NCBI GenBank assembly: GCA_019055375.1
Contig: JAHQIW010004619.1
Location: forward strand, 1 to 64,000
DNA length: 64,000 nucleotides
DNA from: Parelaphostrongylus tenuis
Taxonomy: Eukaryota > Nematoda > Chromadorea > Rhabditida > Metastrongylidae
Direction of reading: 5' to 3'
Position numbers and translations under genes: made by a program. The notes beneath the pieces were generated by a model. That model saw only the letters and a list, made by a program, of their open reading frames with translations, was not told the DNA's origin and made no database searches. Shown here piece by piece: positions 1-13,300 of this stretch; position 1 is the first letter of the stretch, and each line of letters opens with the position of its first letter.

Positions 1-3000
1 TTCATGCGCTTGCTTTTGTAAAGAGTCTTTTTATAACGCTGTAGAATTCAAATAAATTACGTTTCACACTTGTCGAGGGCTTTACTTCTCTGGAAGCACA
101 AAAATATAAACGTGTACAGGAAATTTTGTTGTGTTATAGTCATACGTTATATCTGAAACATCTTTCAAGGCTTGAAAAATTCTAAATTTGATGACAAAAA
201 CGCGTTCCACATGCAAATCGCTCCTGCGTGATCTATTAATCGGCACCATCGATCTACACACGCAAACAACCTAGATGAAAAGCAATGTGCAGCATACGTA
301 AAACGCAGTGTTACTTTCCCTGCTATACTGCAGTGAAACGGCCTGTTTCAAAAATGATCACAACGTCGAAATCGTCGAAAATTACTATATCGAATGGTTA
401 CTTATGACACAGGGGAAGAGCTTTGTCGTGCAAGAAATGCATGTGCATCATGAACAAAACTTTTTCTATTTACTACAGCAATGCGAAAAAAGCTCTTCTA
501 TGAAGCGATCACTTTTTTGGATTTTCGGAGATTTGAGTTATTGAACAGTCATTAGCAGCATAAGAGAAGAGTCCTGTCAACGAAAATAAAAGCTAAATAA
601 TAATAAAAGCACGTTGCGCGTGTGAAATATAATATTATTTGAAATGTTGCATCGTTATAAAAAGTCCTTTTGAAGAAACAAGCACGTATAGCACTCCCAT
701 GAGATTTAAGCCTTCCAATGATTACTAACACTCTCGCAAAAATTTGGTACTTTAAGCGTATTTTTTTTTTTGCTCTTTTTGAACATTTCAATTTCACAGT
801 CAAGCATTATTCGTTGAGCAAAGCTTTTCCCTTAAAAGTTCGATAGTTTTTTGATAATACAAATCTCAACAATTTCAGTGATATAATAGGTTTTCACAAA
901 AGGACTTTTTTAGTGCATTTTTACAGCTAGAAGCACATTGAGTTTTGCACTCGGCATCGTCTCGATCGTGCAGCGCAATTCACATGTGACGTGCGATGCG
1001 TGTCGAGTGCGAGATCCAATGTTCTTCTAGTTGCAACAACGCACTACGAAATACCTTTTTTGGAATTTTTTTATGTAGAACAATGCAGTAATAACAAAAT
1101 CAGCAATAATTTTATGATCAGGAGATGTTTGAACCTTTCATGAGATGTAGTGTTATATAATACTAGACAGTCCTGTTTCGTCTTTCTAGGCTCGCAATGA
1201 GCACCGTACCTTATAGCTCAAATGATCCCTGACGGGAGATACATCCCCAGTTATGAATGAATCGATGCCAAATTATTCAAACCACCGCTCGTCGACTGAC
1301 AAGTGTTGTGTCAAATGATGCTATCAGTTTACCACATTATTAGTCAAAAGTGAAGATATGATTAATTCCACAAGTCACAAGCGTTTGATTGTGGTTACTG
1401 CAATGTCGGTAGATGTTGTCACTCGACAGGTGGTTATTTGAATAATTTGACGTCGATTTCTCTAGTCTAGTACTGTATAAGTGCCATGCCACACGTCATA
1501 AAAGGCTCAAACCATCTCATCAGATTAGCACTACGAAAGCTGTTCTGTAAACCGTTGAGATTTGTGTTGTCGAATGTTCAATAAAAGTCTAAGAGAAAAA
1601 TTGCACCCAGCAAAAAAATTTCAAGTGTGCAACACAATTTTATTCCTACTGTACAGCGCGCTAAAAAATTTCCTTCAAAAAGGCAAGCGCCCCATTGGAA
1701 TTCCTAGGATTTAAGCTATCGACTGCCTATTGAAAGGCGATGGCTTGATGCCAATTTTGTGAAATTCATCCACATACCGATGCAGGGTATGCGCGCCGCA
1801 TATAAAATGCAATCTTAATTTCATTATTGCAGCGCAATAAAAGTTATTTTCGAATAAAACAAAAATTACGACTAAATTTTTCAAAGTGCTATCAAATGGT
1901 TACAAAAATTCTTGAAGAAAAGCTTTCCTCGGCGAAGAACGCTTGACTGTGTAATAAAATTTTATTATTATTGTTACAAAGTAATACAAATTCAAAAGTG
2001 ATGCATTGTTTATGTTCGAGATTCAAGCTATCAAATGACTAACAAGATGTTTACAAAAAGTGGCAAAACTACTCTTCGGATATGAGTGCGGATAAGGGAA
2101 AAGCGCCCAAAATTCATTGCTTAGCAGAAGGGATTGCTTTTATTCATTCCTCACCGATAACCGAATAGAACCACCAGAGCTATGATTGATGCGCAGAAGC
2201 AATTGTTGTCAATAGAAATCTGTTCATTCCATGCAACCCTACAAGTGCTGCAATATGCAGATAACAGTAGAAAAACATACGCGTGTTTATTTCTCGCTTC
2301 CACCATAGATATTTGGCTCTCATTCATCCTTATTCAGCTCATCCATTGAGCAACTGTGCTGTATAGGAACGAAAACGTGTCCACTTAGAATTTCGTCTTC
2401 TATTCAACCCATGTTGATCTTTCGTTCTCCTGAGCACGTCGATCAAGTGCAGCTGGTGCTAAAATGACTAGTCATCAAAAACGAGAAGCTCTATAGACGT
2501 GTTAGTCCAATTACGTAATGTCAACATGAAAACCAGAAAATGAATTTTTAGTATCACGTAATTTTTGTCCTTTTCCACGACCACTCCAAAAAAGCAGAGT
2601 CAATGTTTCTTCTCTTATGAAAATTATCACATAAGATTTTTCGGTATGGATTGCTCTTACGTAGTGTTACTAATCTACGTTCAGTCTGTTTTCTAACTCT
2701 TTCCTCTTCCTCATTCTCACCCACGTTTATTCTGACAGCGTCAACTTCTCTACCACATTGATTATTCTTATTTGTAGTTATGAAATTAACTTTTCCAGTC
2801 AAAAATTTGATATTGTAGCTCTGAGCATTATCGATTGGCGACGAAGTCAATTTCGGCCTCCATAGGCTTCTCTAAGAAATAAAACTGCGGGGTATAAAGA
2901 TGAAGAGAATATTGTAATGCTTGCTGTGTCCTATTGCCAAACCGCGCTTGAAAATGAATCTAGGATTGAAGATGCAGGTGTATATGAAGTTGGTCTTTAG

Positions 3001-4159
3001 CTATACTATACTGTAATGCCTCAGAACCAATAATATTTGACCACAGCCATTCTGGTGTGTATCTCAAGTGGTGATCGGTGCGAAAGAATGAGAGATTTTC
3101 ATAAGTTTTGTAATTAACTTCTTCATGTCGTCGGTGTTGCAACCGTTCCGAGATGGAGTGTCACATTACTACTACATACTGAATCTACTTCAAGGCTCAT
3201 TATATCCAATTCAGATTGAGAGGTGACCAACTACAGAATTTTGGTGTTTACTGCACCGGTAATGAACCTGTGATGTGGCTCGTCATAAGGCGGTATGCTG
3301 AATGAAGCAGATCAAGTACCACACTAATCGGCAGCTGTACGAAAAGCAAGATGGAAGATATCTACGAAGCCCACCGTCGGTGATTGGAAAGGACACATGT
3401 TAGGCTAATAGGGCTGAAATTATGTAATGGACTTAGAATGCAGGAAGGGCGTAGTCATGATCGTCATTGTAGTTTTGACGCAACCATTTCATCCATCCAT
3501 TCATTAAAACCGTATTTGACTGAAGGCAACAATGTTAGTGAGTAAAGCGCTCGTAAAGTGTTGTATAGGATTTTTGGCTTATGTGCGTATCTAAATTACA
3601 AACACTGGGCTGCCGACTAAATGCGAAATAAAGAAGTAATAAGGTTTTGTGCCGGTCGTAAAAGGCAGACTGTACTAAATCTCACGAACGAGTGCATAAT
3701 TTGTGAATTGCGATTCACTATGGGAAGAGCTTCACAGCAATCTATCTCTTCATGTAAACGAAACATTCCTTTTGATCGTCGAATCTCATTGCTAAGGCAG
3801 ATGTACATTATCACATTATAGAGCGATCAGTCCCCACAGGGGTGAATCGCTTTAATTAATGTAGTCGCTCACGGGAAGGTTCTAACCTTGTGAATTTAAA
3901 TTAGAAGACATCTTCTTTACGATCCCTGCGTAATGTGACATAAGTTGTGGGTTGATATCGGTGATTTAAAAATGAAAAGGATAAAACATATGACCGATAC
4001 ACTATGCACTCGACCTCTCAAACATCGTTGAGGTGGTCGAATAGATGTCTGGTCGTCTGAATAATGCGCGGTAGCTATGAAAAAGCATCGCAGTGATGGA
4101 AAAGTTAATCAACCAGAAGTGTGGGATTAAATCAATGATTACGTGCATCATGCAAGTCG
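1..4159. other. Gene-free stretch with dispersed repeats
   Basis: No reading frame here resembles a known protein, and I see no credible exon set. The strip is A+T rich. Parts of it (about 1-110, 655-1020 and 1600-2070) resemble a dispersed repeat found again between 49.8 and 64 kb. A minus-strand frame at 2554-2850 is rich in charged residues but is not recognised and has no splice context I can defend. Confidence 0.6.
655..1020. repeat. Dispersed repeat family E
   Basis: This segment shares blocks such as AAAGCTTTTCCCTTA, GACTTTTTTAGTGCA and GCACAATTCCCATGTG-like strings with 52625-52900. Its opening block (a TTTAAGC...ATTACTAACACTC motif) recurs inverted or direct at 49827-49945, 50875-50975, 59950-60075, 60525-60600 and 63875-64000. 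No coding capacity is seen and the copies differ a lot. I cannot assign a transposon class. It may be an old MITE or an untranslated part of a larger element. Confidence 0.55.
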
Positions 4160-4629
4160 ACTCCAACCAATGTGATGTTACACGTCTCACAAGCTATCAG
4201 TACATCAGGAAGAAATATGATTGAAAGCCATTTTCTATAAGTACGAGTGATCGTGTCTTTACGCACACGACATAGTGATTATCTGTTTAGCAGATATTCT
4301 ATCACCCATCGAGTAGATGAACTGTGATGTGTAGAACTGTAAAAATTTGAAATTCACTGTTATTTCTCTGGTTTTAAAGAACATTTTTGCAGTTCTAAGC
4401 ACATGGTATGGTGGGTCAAAATACTCTCTCACTTACTCGGTTCGTTATTGATGGAATTTATCGATAATTTGAACTCCGAAGAGTAGTGGATACTGTAAAA
4501 TATTTGAGTGCATGAGTATTGAATGGTACGCAGAACATGCGATGTGCTCAGCGACCAAGCCCGTTAAACATCGGTTGCTGAATGCTATGATAGGGTATAT
4601 CGAAGAAAGAATGTTAGCAAAGAAATGAA

Positions 4630-4712
4630 TTCGGTGCTCTAGTGGTAACACACGCTTTCAGTATGGGTGATTCGCGGTTTCGACTCCGGCTTTCGCATAT
4701 CACTCATATTCC
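4630..4712 (+). repeat. tRNA-like SINE S1 (left arm)
   Basis: A tRNA-like A box (GTGGTAACAC) and a B-box-like GGTTTCGACTCC are followed by a degenerate CATATCACT tail, as in S1 elements at 50-61 kb. The mirrored copy is at about 26275-26385 on the minus strand. Confidence 0.5.
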
Positions 4713-7699
4713 AAGAAGGATATTCATTACACTATATACTGAAGAGAACATTGAAAAATAGGATATCAACACGTTATTCAAGTCTTACTCATACTAATAA
4801 TATTTTCAGATGTGCAAGCCTTGATATTCTGAAGATTCTTGATTTCACTGGTGATTTAGTAAGTGCTGACATTGAGGTATCACCACTTTGATGTGCAGTG
4901 GAGCACTGTTACATTGAAAGATCACTACTAGCACCATTGACCCTCTAGAGATCAAGCGCATACAGCACTCACCCAAGAATTGAACCCCTGAATGATTAGC
5001 AGCATTTATATGAAAAGTGCTCACCCATTGGAAAGAATTGTTCCTTTCTTCCACTCCGCATAACCAAATTGATCGTTTTTACACTTGATTCGCCTGATTT
5101 ACAATGTTAAAATCGTGATTCTCGATACTCTTTTTTCTACCTAAAATTGTATTTGTGAACGAATGCGTGACTGGAAATATGGAAAACGAGTCACAGAGAA
5201 CGCATCGATGTAGAACACATAGATCAGAGAGACCATTTCGTACAAAGGTCCCTTCTGATGATGCCTTGTTTTCAGTTTTATTCTCAGTTCGAAGACAAAT
5301 AAGAAACCATCAACGGCTAACGTTGCAAAAACGCACAGGCCTGGTTCCTTTTGCGAAAAAGGCGGCGGATGAGATGCCATATAGTATCTGTAGCAGTAAT
5401 AATAAATACTTATCATAGGACATTTTAATGTACACTCTGCCAACTTCATTGCGTTCGAAGCCACAGGCCTTTCGGCTTGGCAACAAATGTTCTAAAATAA
5501 TCTCCATTCAATAATTCATAGGAGCAACTTCCTGTAAACGTTGCTATTACTTATTCCTCTATACATGCTCGAATCTCAAAGAAACCTCTTGTTTAGCTAA
5601 GGCGAAATTGGCTTGAGGTTTGAACTGTCGTTTTGGAAGAAAATCACTTAACGTTTGTAGATATAAGAATATCTACGTATCTGTGTCGTGAGGGAATGAG
5701 GATGACGTTTGAGCCGACCCACCTACCGTTTCTCTGACTTCCATCCACAATGCGTAAAGGGTTTCGCGCTCAGCGGTGTTTTTGATGACGCTAATTTCAA
5801 GTTCATTATCGCTATGCCTTTGTGCCCCATGCATACCTACGAGAGTGGTTTGTCAGGTTCTGAGTTTATTAGACTGATGTTCTGCTTTGCAATGCAAGGA
5901 GTTTCGACGCCTTGCTAATGTATATTGCTTTTCGAAAGTCATTCACGCTAGAAGTTATTTACGTGTTGGCCATCAAAAACATTACTTTTCTTAACACTTT
6001 ATTTGATGCGCCTCACAGTTTTTTCACTGTGCGAATCCAGTATTTCCAGCTTTAAATTCGTTTTTCATCTTTTTCTTGCACGTCGTAGAATGCTGGTTGA
6101 GCGCGTCTCATCTTGGAGGATATTATAGCTGTGGCATTTCTTCGGTTGTTCGTTGTTGGCTGCCGGAGAGTGTTGACGGAATAGGGATCAGGCACGCGCA
6201 GCGACGAGGATCACAGCCACTCTGCACGTTCACCTATAGATAATAAAAAAAAAACAACTCTATATAGTCTCTCCCTCATTTACAACTGAACCACTGTTCC
6301 CGGTCAATTAAAGATTTCTGCGCGGTTATTTGCGAAAGTGGTGGCGCGTTCACAGGTGGTGGATAGGGCGATTGAAAGCAATGGAAAAGCGACCACGTGG
6401 GTCCTATAAACACAGATAAATTCAGCAGATCAGTTCTCCTTTTGCGCAGCGAAAACTTAGCATACCTTGGTTTTTGCGAATCAAATCCGCTAAGGCCGGC
6501 GATGTGCATCTATGATAAACGTAGCCTTGCAGACGAATCTTTCAAAGCGGGCATCATAACGACGTCAAAGTATTCTATATGAACCTTAGACATTCTCCAG
6601 AGAGAACCACTTACTCCGCGGTCATCATCGAAGATGTTAAGCAAAAGTTTCACCTGTAAGAACGTATGAAGAGCGTCACATTGAGACAAACGATCAACTC
6701 TTTCAGAGCCATCAGTTGTAATCGCCACGCGCAGTGCGAATCGCAGCCGACGCGCGAATTTTGTTATGTGATTGGAGTTTCTTAACCGTTTTAAGAAAAT
6801 CTAAGGTGATAGTTTGATGCTGTATGATTTTCTTTACACGCTCGTATGCTTTTGGTTCACATACAATGTTTATATTTGAGTAAAAAGCTCTCTTTCACTA
6901 CGTAGTCTCAGCGATGCTGCCGTTCTATGAATTGTGATAACGTGTGGAATGAATATCAGGACACAAATGTATCTGTTTTGATTTATTCCATCATACACAA
7001 TACTTAATAGTAATAATATCGATTGAAAATTGAAAAATAATGAATATCTTGTCGAGAAAAAGATGTTGCACAATGCATGCGACACCAGGTCGTTGATATT
7101 GAAAAATGAGAATCTCTTTTGAAACTAGGCTCTCTTCAGCCGAGAAGGCTCTTCTCAGTTTTAGTATTCATTCGGTAGCTGAAATTTTGCCCATTACGAG
7201 TCGTCAGATAGTTTTTCAAAAAAGTAATCCCATGCCTTGTAACAGCGAAGACAAAGTTGTGTTTCAAATTCGATTTTCTTTGCTCTCTCGGTTGTGGTAA
7301 GCGGATAGATTTGCATTCAAAATTCAGCAGCCATTTGATAGCATGAGTCGTTTCAATTTGAAAACTAAATTCGTGATACAAAGAGTTTTTACAGGATTAT
7401 GTGAGAACAAAAAGAAAATTACGTTTTGCCTTCAGAGTTTTCTAATTTCTTTGCGACAAATAGGTATTTCCAAATAAGTAACGAAAATCGTTCTCACTCT
7501 AATGACGCTGCTCGCAGAGATATCATTTGCAGCCCCGAAAGGCCCGCTTCTCGTCATTTATTTAGATAACTTTTCTCCGTCTCGCAAATTTACAAGTTTG
7601 ACGTAATTGACGTAGCAGAAAAGACACAGATACGGGATAAAACATTCAAACTGAACAGTTTTAGAGGATACACGACAACACGTTCCCATACGCACGCAA

Positions 7700-8095
7700 A
7701 GGCGCAGCCTCTATGCGCGCCGGACGATTCTCAGACATTATTTTCATGGACCCAATGGATAGCTTACTACATGAGAGCCGACACCTCTACACCGTCAGTT
7801 GGTATACTGGTGTTTGAACTTTCCAAAGGTGTGTTGTAGAGAAAAACGCACTTGAACGGGATATGCAGAAAGAATAGACGAGGATTACCCAATGAATTCA
7901 TGCAACACCAACAGCAGAAGATGCATGCAATGGCCCTACAGGACAAGCACTGGTGCTCAGACAGAATGGTAAGAGAGATGTTTCGACATTCATTGCGCAC
8001 TGTATCAATATCGACCCAATGACGAGGAGATTTGAGGTTGTGCATTGTTCTGCTATCGAACGCTCTTTTACGGACCCGCTCAAAACGAATAATCA
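7700..8095 (+). pseudogene. piggyBac-like transposase relic (left arm)
   Basis: The plus strand encodes piggyBac-family blocks in order: HLYTVSWYT, then a frame with LNGICRKNRRGLPNEF, then after a frameshift ALVLRQNGKRDVSTF. In piggyBac transposases these correspond to the HLYxDNWYTS, GTxRxNRxGLP and KWKDKRDV segments. The catalytic Asp expected in DNWYTS is replaced (TVSWYT). Stops and shifts break the frame, so this is a dead remnant. A 109-residue open frame on the opposite strand (7767-8096) is a shadow. I did not locate terminal repeats. The mirrored copy in the right arm shares the same breaks. Confidence 0.7.
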
Positions 8096-8559
8096 ATAAG
8101 GATATGATCTTCTATGACCGATAGGTCTAATGCTATATAGGCGCCTATTCGTCTATTGGCACTGAATTTCTAATACACAAGTACTTCTCATGGTCGCAAC
8201 AAAATTAAGCGAGTAAGCACGAGGTGCAGTAGATCTAAGCAAACCTCTTTTTTCCTTGTTTCACTGCTGCTCATCGAAGATGTGTTCTTAGGCGTTATAG
8301 CGTTCTACAAATTGTATATTTAGGTCGCAAAAACATGCCGTATAATAATTGAGACAGTATGAAGTGAGAACTGACCATTTTTTGGGTTTGATGTTCATTG
8401 TTTTACGCATAAATTGTTGAGTTATAACAAGCCAAATTCTATTCAACGCGGGTAAATTTTGGCCGGTTCTGACGTTTCAACGTGAACTTCTAATAATCGA
8501 TGCTTATTGTATGAATTAATATATCCTGGATAAATATGTTAAACATAGGACTAACCGAT

Positions 8560-9425
8560 TGCCTACCATGGGCCCACGCTGGGCGTGTCCGGCTTCGACT
8601 TCCTCCCTGCTCCTCCAATTACGTCTGTCTCACTCCCACAGCACTTCACATTTGTTTTTTTGGGTGTTATCTTTATCTTTCCACTACAGTATGCTCGAAT
8701 CGCTGACACACCCAAATCACACATACGCATATAAAAATACCGTAGCACAAGACATCAGTCTATGTATATTATCACCATTTATTCAACAATCTATTTCAAT
8801 TGCATTATTGCCTTTATTCTCCTACGCTATGTCTATTGGCAAATATATCATGTTGTTATAAGTTGCAGAATGTTGTATAAACGGTGACAAATAAATTGTA
8901 TAGAATGACGGCTTGTGCTGCGGCATCACTGTAACAGATATGGTGCGATATGGTGTACCAGTGATTCAAGCATATTGTACTGAAAAGAAAAATATTACAT
9001 CTCACAATTATTATCTGAGCCAACATGTCATCTAGTCTGGTAATAAGCTCTTGTACGGCCCGATGCGCGTGTTTCGACCTTACAGTCCCGTCAGCCGTGC
9101 AGAATCCGCCGTCTCTTAGTCTTTTCAGCCAATCCTCTCGGTAGCCCTACTCTCCCTATGATGAGGCCGACGACGACTAACGATTTACACGCAAGTCAAG
9201 TGAAATTATCACCGAACATACAGTGATGTACACTCGATTGCTCTTTGGCTAGTATTTTTATAATGCTGTACCATTATTTCGAGTGTTTTATGGAAGACCA
9301 AAAATAGTACAGTAAAAAAAAAACTGAAGTGAAGTGTTGTGGGAATGAGAGAGACGTGATTAGAGGGGTGAGGTGGGAGGCGGAGCGGCAGCTCGCAATA
9401 GTAGCAGATAGTTTGGGCCCCAAAA
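8560..9425. repeat. Inverted-repeat element holding hammerhead family A copy (left arm)
   Basis: The two ends are inverted relatives. Both carry GGGCCC followed further in by a motif like ATTACGTCTGTCTCACTCCC and ACTTCAC. Inside, at 9020-9300 on the minus strand, lies a hammerhead family A unit. The same structure is mirrored at 20720-21585. No protein is encoded. Confidence 0.55.
9048..9112 (-). ncRNA. Decayed hammerhead ribozyme, family A (left arm)
   Basis: On the minus strand the motif reads CTGACGG, a GAC/GTC stem II around TGTAAG, then GAAA, CACGCGCATC and a stem I partner. The last A of the CUGANGA core is G, which should abolish cleavage. The stem I and stem II architecture otherwise follows the intact copy at 27946-28008. 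Confidence 0.6.
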
Positions 9426-9439
9426 CAACTTTTGCAACT

Positions 9440-10080
9440 TCAATAAAGGCCCTTTGAAGCCGAGCTCTTTATTAAACGAGACCAGTAATGCTGTTTATAC
9501 GATGTCTGAAAAGCAGTGGTCTTGGAAATTGTGTTACAGTTATAAACTCGCACCTAGCATGCTACATTGCCAACCACAACTAGTCAGCACCCACTTCGAA
9601 GACTGCTTGAGCAACATTTGTCATCTCAATAAATTCGATATCATGTAAGGGAAAGTGCCATGGTGGATGCATGACCACCACGATTCCTAAACCGGCTGCC
9701 ACGAACCTCGTCTAGTAGTCAAAAACATCAATGTGCAAATCCCTTAGAGCATTTTGTATAGACGACAGAAATCCAAAAACGAAGCGAGGGAATGAATGTA
9801 TTATTATGCACGAAACACGGCGCTCTTCCAACGTTTGCTACCTTGACCTCACCTGGGGCACGGTATAAAAGCCATCGATAATCTGCCGAATTATATTAAT
9901 AATCTAAACAGCGTGCTGTTGGGCTCTGAATGAGGGAAAGTCGCCAAACCTTGAGTATTGCTATGCTACATCAACTGCTGCTATCCCAACTACTATTAGC
10001 AACCTAACTCCGGCTCAGCGAGAAATGGAATATCGAAGTTTATGGAAACTCGGTCTTTTGATTACATGGGTAGTTATCAG
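9440..10080 (+). pseudogene. Penelope-like element 3' relic (left arm)
   Basis: Scattered frames match the region downstream of a PLE GIY-YIG endonuclease, compared with the better copy at 47.1-47.5 kb. Near 9926 a block resembles the PLE-end hammerhead (GGCTCTGAATGAGGG...GTCGCCAAACC). Frames are heavily broken, so I rely on the ordered partial matches and on the mirrored copy at about 20050-20690. Confidence 0.45.
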
Positions 10081-10303
10081 ATATTTATTGCATTGAAAGG
10101 GATATGTTATCACCGCTCACATTTCAATATAGTGTGAAGTAGAATCACTGAAAGCATGGTTCATTTATTAATACATCATACGGATGGCAGTCGTTGGTGA
10201 ATCCTGTCTGGGTACGTTGGTCGTTTTTTCATTTTCCAATTTCAATTCCATTTTTTCGCTTCAGCAAAGTTTTGCATGGATGTGCTGTATAGGTTCGGTG
10301 AAG

Positions 10304-13300
10304 ATGCTCACTCTACTTCTTATGGCAGCTTTCTTTATTGGTGTCGAAAGCCTCAGATCATGTACAGGATGGATATACCTTCCAAAGTTCGATAAATGTG
10401 TCAAGGTGAGTAATGTACATGCGAATCAATATTTGAAAAACCTGCACAAAATCCAGCTTTGGTATGTCTTTGGCGAATCGTCTTGCTAGACTTCTTTGTC
10501 ATTGTATTAGAACAAGATACACTTCAAAATGCCAGACATTGTAGATACGGCAACTTTATCCTGTACCAGCAGTCTTTTTTGAATGCTTCCTTTGCATATG
10601 TTGGTTGCTTGCACGTCCACACCAAATGCTTTCCTATAAAAACAGCCACTGCCTCCTGCCGTCTAACTCTATAATTCGAAAATTGTAAAATGCGTTTTGA
10701 AATCTTCTTTCAAAAGCCACTGGTGCTGTTGCTGATGAATACGGCCAGATACTCGATTCGACGGTAAACAAAACGTGATGTTCTCTTAACGCTCTTTCGG
10801 ATCTTCTAACTTCAGCCATCCACGACTATTAAAAACACCGCGCTGTGAATATCAATTTTGTATAAATAGCAGTGATTATTATCTTGTGATAATAACATTA
10901 ATCACCATTATGTGGTGATAGCAGTGAAAATGGTTTTTGTGAATAAACCAGTGATTAACATAGCATTCTATGTAACAGCGCTTCAGAGGATTGCATTCTT
11001 TTCTCACGTAATTGAGCTCAGCATAGGTGATCGTACCCAGAGATTTCGGTTAAGGCTTCAGCGGTGACGGTGCTCAAATATCATGAGTGATCGCATTCAT
11101 TTTGGAATGTTCAGCGAGAGATTACACAATGCTACTGTCCTCACTATTGTGGATTAGCGACATAACATTTGCGGGCGGCACTGTCGTAGTCTAAAGTGTT
11201 CTGTTCGGATTGAGCCTTTCCTAGTCGTTGCTCTACAATCTACAGTCACAGCCATCGCTACTCCAAAATTGAAGCCACACCCATTAGGTTGATACTGATG
11301 GATATGCGTAGGAGAACACCTACACTGAACTGTTAGTTTCAGACGTACTGCACGCCAACTACATGGTACGATGCAAGAGAACACTGTCACAATCATAACG
11401 CCCGCCTCGTGATACCCTGCAATCGAGAATACGCTCAGGTTATTGCAAGTGAGTCAACAGCTTTGATATTCAATGAAATTTGTCATGAATCACGAAGGCC
11501 ACGTATTTGAAGATTGCACAGTCTCTATAGTGAAGCTAGAACTCACATCTGAGGCATTTCTGAGAAATATTATACCGTTCTTCTAAAGTATTTTCTTTGA
11601 ACCACCAACCTGTCATGTGATCTGTTAAGTGGGCTCTTGTACAGCCCGATACGCGTGCTTCGACGTTGACTGTCTTGTCAGTTGGGCAGAACCCTTCGCC
11701 TTCTAGGCAATCATGTGTCGGTGCTCCAGTCCCCACACTAAGAGCAGGCGATGACGAACGATTTACACTACACTGCTGTCAAGGCAAATTCACTAGAATA
11801 GCAGTTTTGTACACTCCATTGCTCTTTGGCTGGTAAAATACATTATATCATGCTTTTCGAGTGTTTTCTCTAGAACACGATCAAATTTCAATATATCTCA
11901 TAACTGTTATCTGAGCCAACTTGTCATGTGGTCTATTAACTGGGCTCTTGTACAGCCCGAAAGAACGGTATAATGTGTTTCAAATTATCAGCCAAAGAGC
12001 AATCGAGTGTAAAAAACTAGTGTTTTAGTGGTTTTCACTTGACAGCAGTCTAATGTGAATCGTTCGCCGTCGCCTACTCTTAGTGTGGGGAATGGAGCAC
12101 CGATAGAGGATTGGCTAAAAGAAGAAGGGTTCTGCAGACTGACGAAACTGTCAAGGTCGAAACGCATGTTTCGAGCTATAGAAAAGCCCATTTAACAGAC
12201 CAAGTGACAAATTGGCTTAGATAACAACTTGTCAATTCATAGATGCTTTTATTTTAGTTTCTGACTTTGTCGTATCGCTAGTTTTATCAAAATGCATTCG
12301 GCCATTTACGATGTTTGACAGACTTCTTTCACAACACATCTGTCATATGCCTTACCCTTTGATTATTCTCTTTGGTTTTTGATGTTACAACAGGCAGGGT
12401 CTTTAAAGGATGCCTCTTGCACTTAAAGTTGTGAAAATCTCAGGAGTTCTCGTGAAGACTACTGTTTCCAAGAAACTCGATACCATAAATCATAATGATC
12501 ACGATGAGAGACGATGAAAGTTCTCTGCTTGACTAGTGAGGTTATGCCCTCGAAAAAGCGATGTGTCGATATTTAGAGATAATCCAATGTGAAACATAAT
12601 TAAGGTAGCTTGCTGTCTATAGAGTATGCTACCACTAGTGGGATAAGCAGCCTTTCAGAACCGTCGTCACTTATAGCAGCCATGATTTATGTTTACGATC
12701 CGTCATCACATTTCACGAGGCGTATTGAAGCGAATGATGCTTTCGATTAGTTTTCTCGGTGCAAAGATCTCCAGAAATTTTACGCATTCTTCGACTGCTG
12801 GCTTGAGAATCTTGTCCTCGTCAAAAATGTCGAAGATTTCATCGAGACGATTCCGGTACCATACATTCCAGGAGGTACCCGTGCTGAGGCGTTGGTTTAT
12901 TGAAAGCAAGAGAGAATTACCTGAGGCGCTCTAATTAAAGCCTTGCTTATCACATCTCTTCCTGATACACCTCATCACTGACCAATGTGCTACCAAGATT
13001 TATTACGTTACTACTGAACATTCAGTTTGAAACCTAATGCTTGCAACCCATCGGTACCTGAAAATCATATATTTAGCACATAATTAGAAACGTTCATAAA
13101 TAATTTGCTCTTCTAGCCCTACATTTAACATTTTTGTTATTCTTATGCGTCCCCGATGAGTGAAGGGATAGATGTTTGCGTCATGGCTAATCCGTGGTGC
13201 GACTTCTCGTGTTGAAATACTTTGCTTCATACAGCAATCTGTTCATATTCGTGGCTAAATTCGCGGTTGTGCACTTCAATATGAAACACAATGGGCAAGT

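Larger units (their letters stand above)
4160..11540. repeat. Left arm of large inverted duplication
   Basis: Read in reverse complement, this arm is collinear with 18600-26780. Anchor pairs include the lectin exon 1 start (10304 with 19809), the shared piggyBac relic near 8050 (with about 22090), the hammerhead repeat (9050 with 21090), the block at 5230-5300 (with about 25200/25735) and the block at 4240 (with about 26770). The inner breakpoint is near 11535/18603. A short outer piece at 4160-4215 matches 28450-28500 instead, so the outer end has been rearranged. Arms match closely but not perfectly, with indels. The event is old enough for point divergence yet young enough that most of the length aligns by eye. 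Confidence 0.9.
11605..12235. repeat. Head-to-head pair of hammerhead family A repeats
   Basis: A minus-strand unit (about 11610-11880) faces a plus-strand unit (about 11960-12230). Between them lies a short tail fragment with ATCTGAGCCAACTTGTCATG. Both units share the landmark strings of family A (GCTCTTTGGCTG or its complement near the left end, GGGCTCTTGTACAGCCC near the ribozyme). The pair sits in lectin intron 2 just inside the inner breakpoint of the inverted duplication. Confidence 0.7.

Noticed and set aside
7767..8096. Conserved 109-residue minus-strand frame, mirrored at 21956-22351
   Set aside because: The opposite strand reads recognisable piggyBac blocks. The open frame is an antisense shadow kept open by recent duplication.
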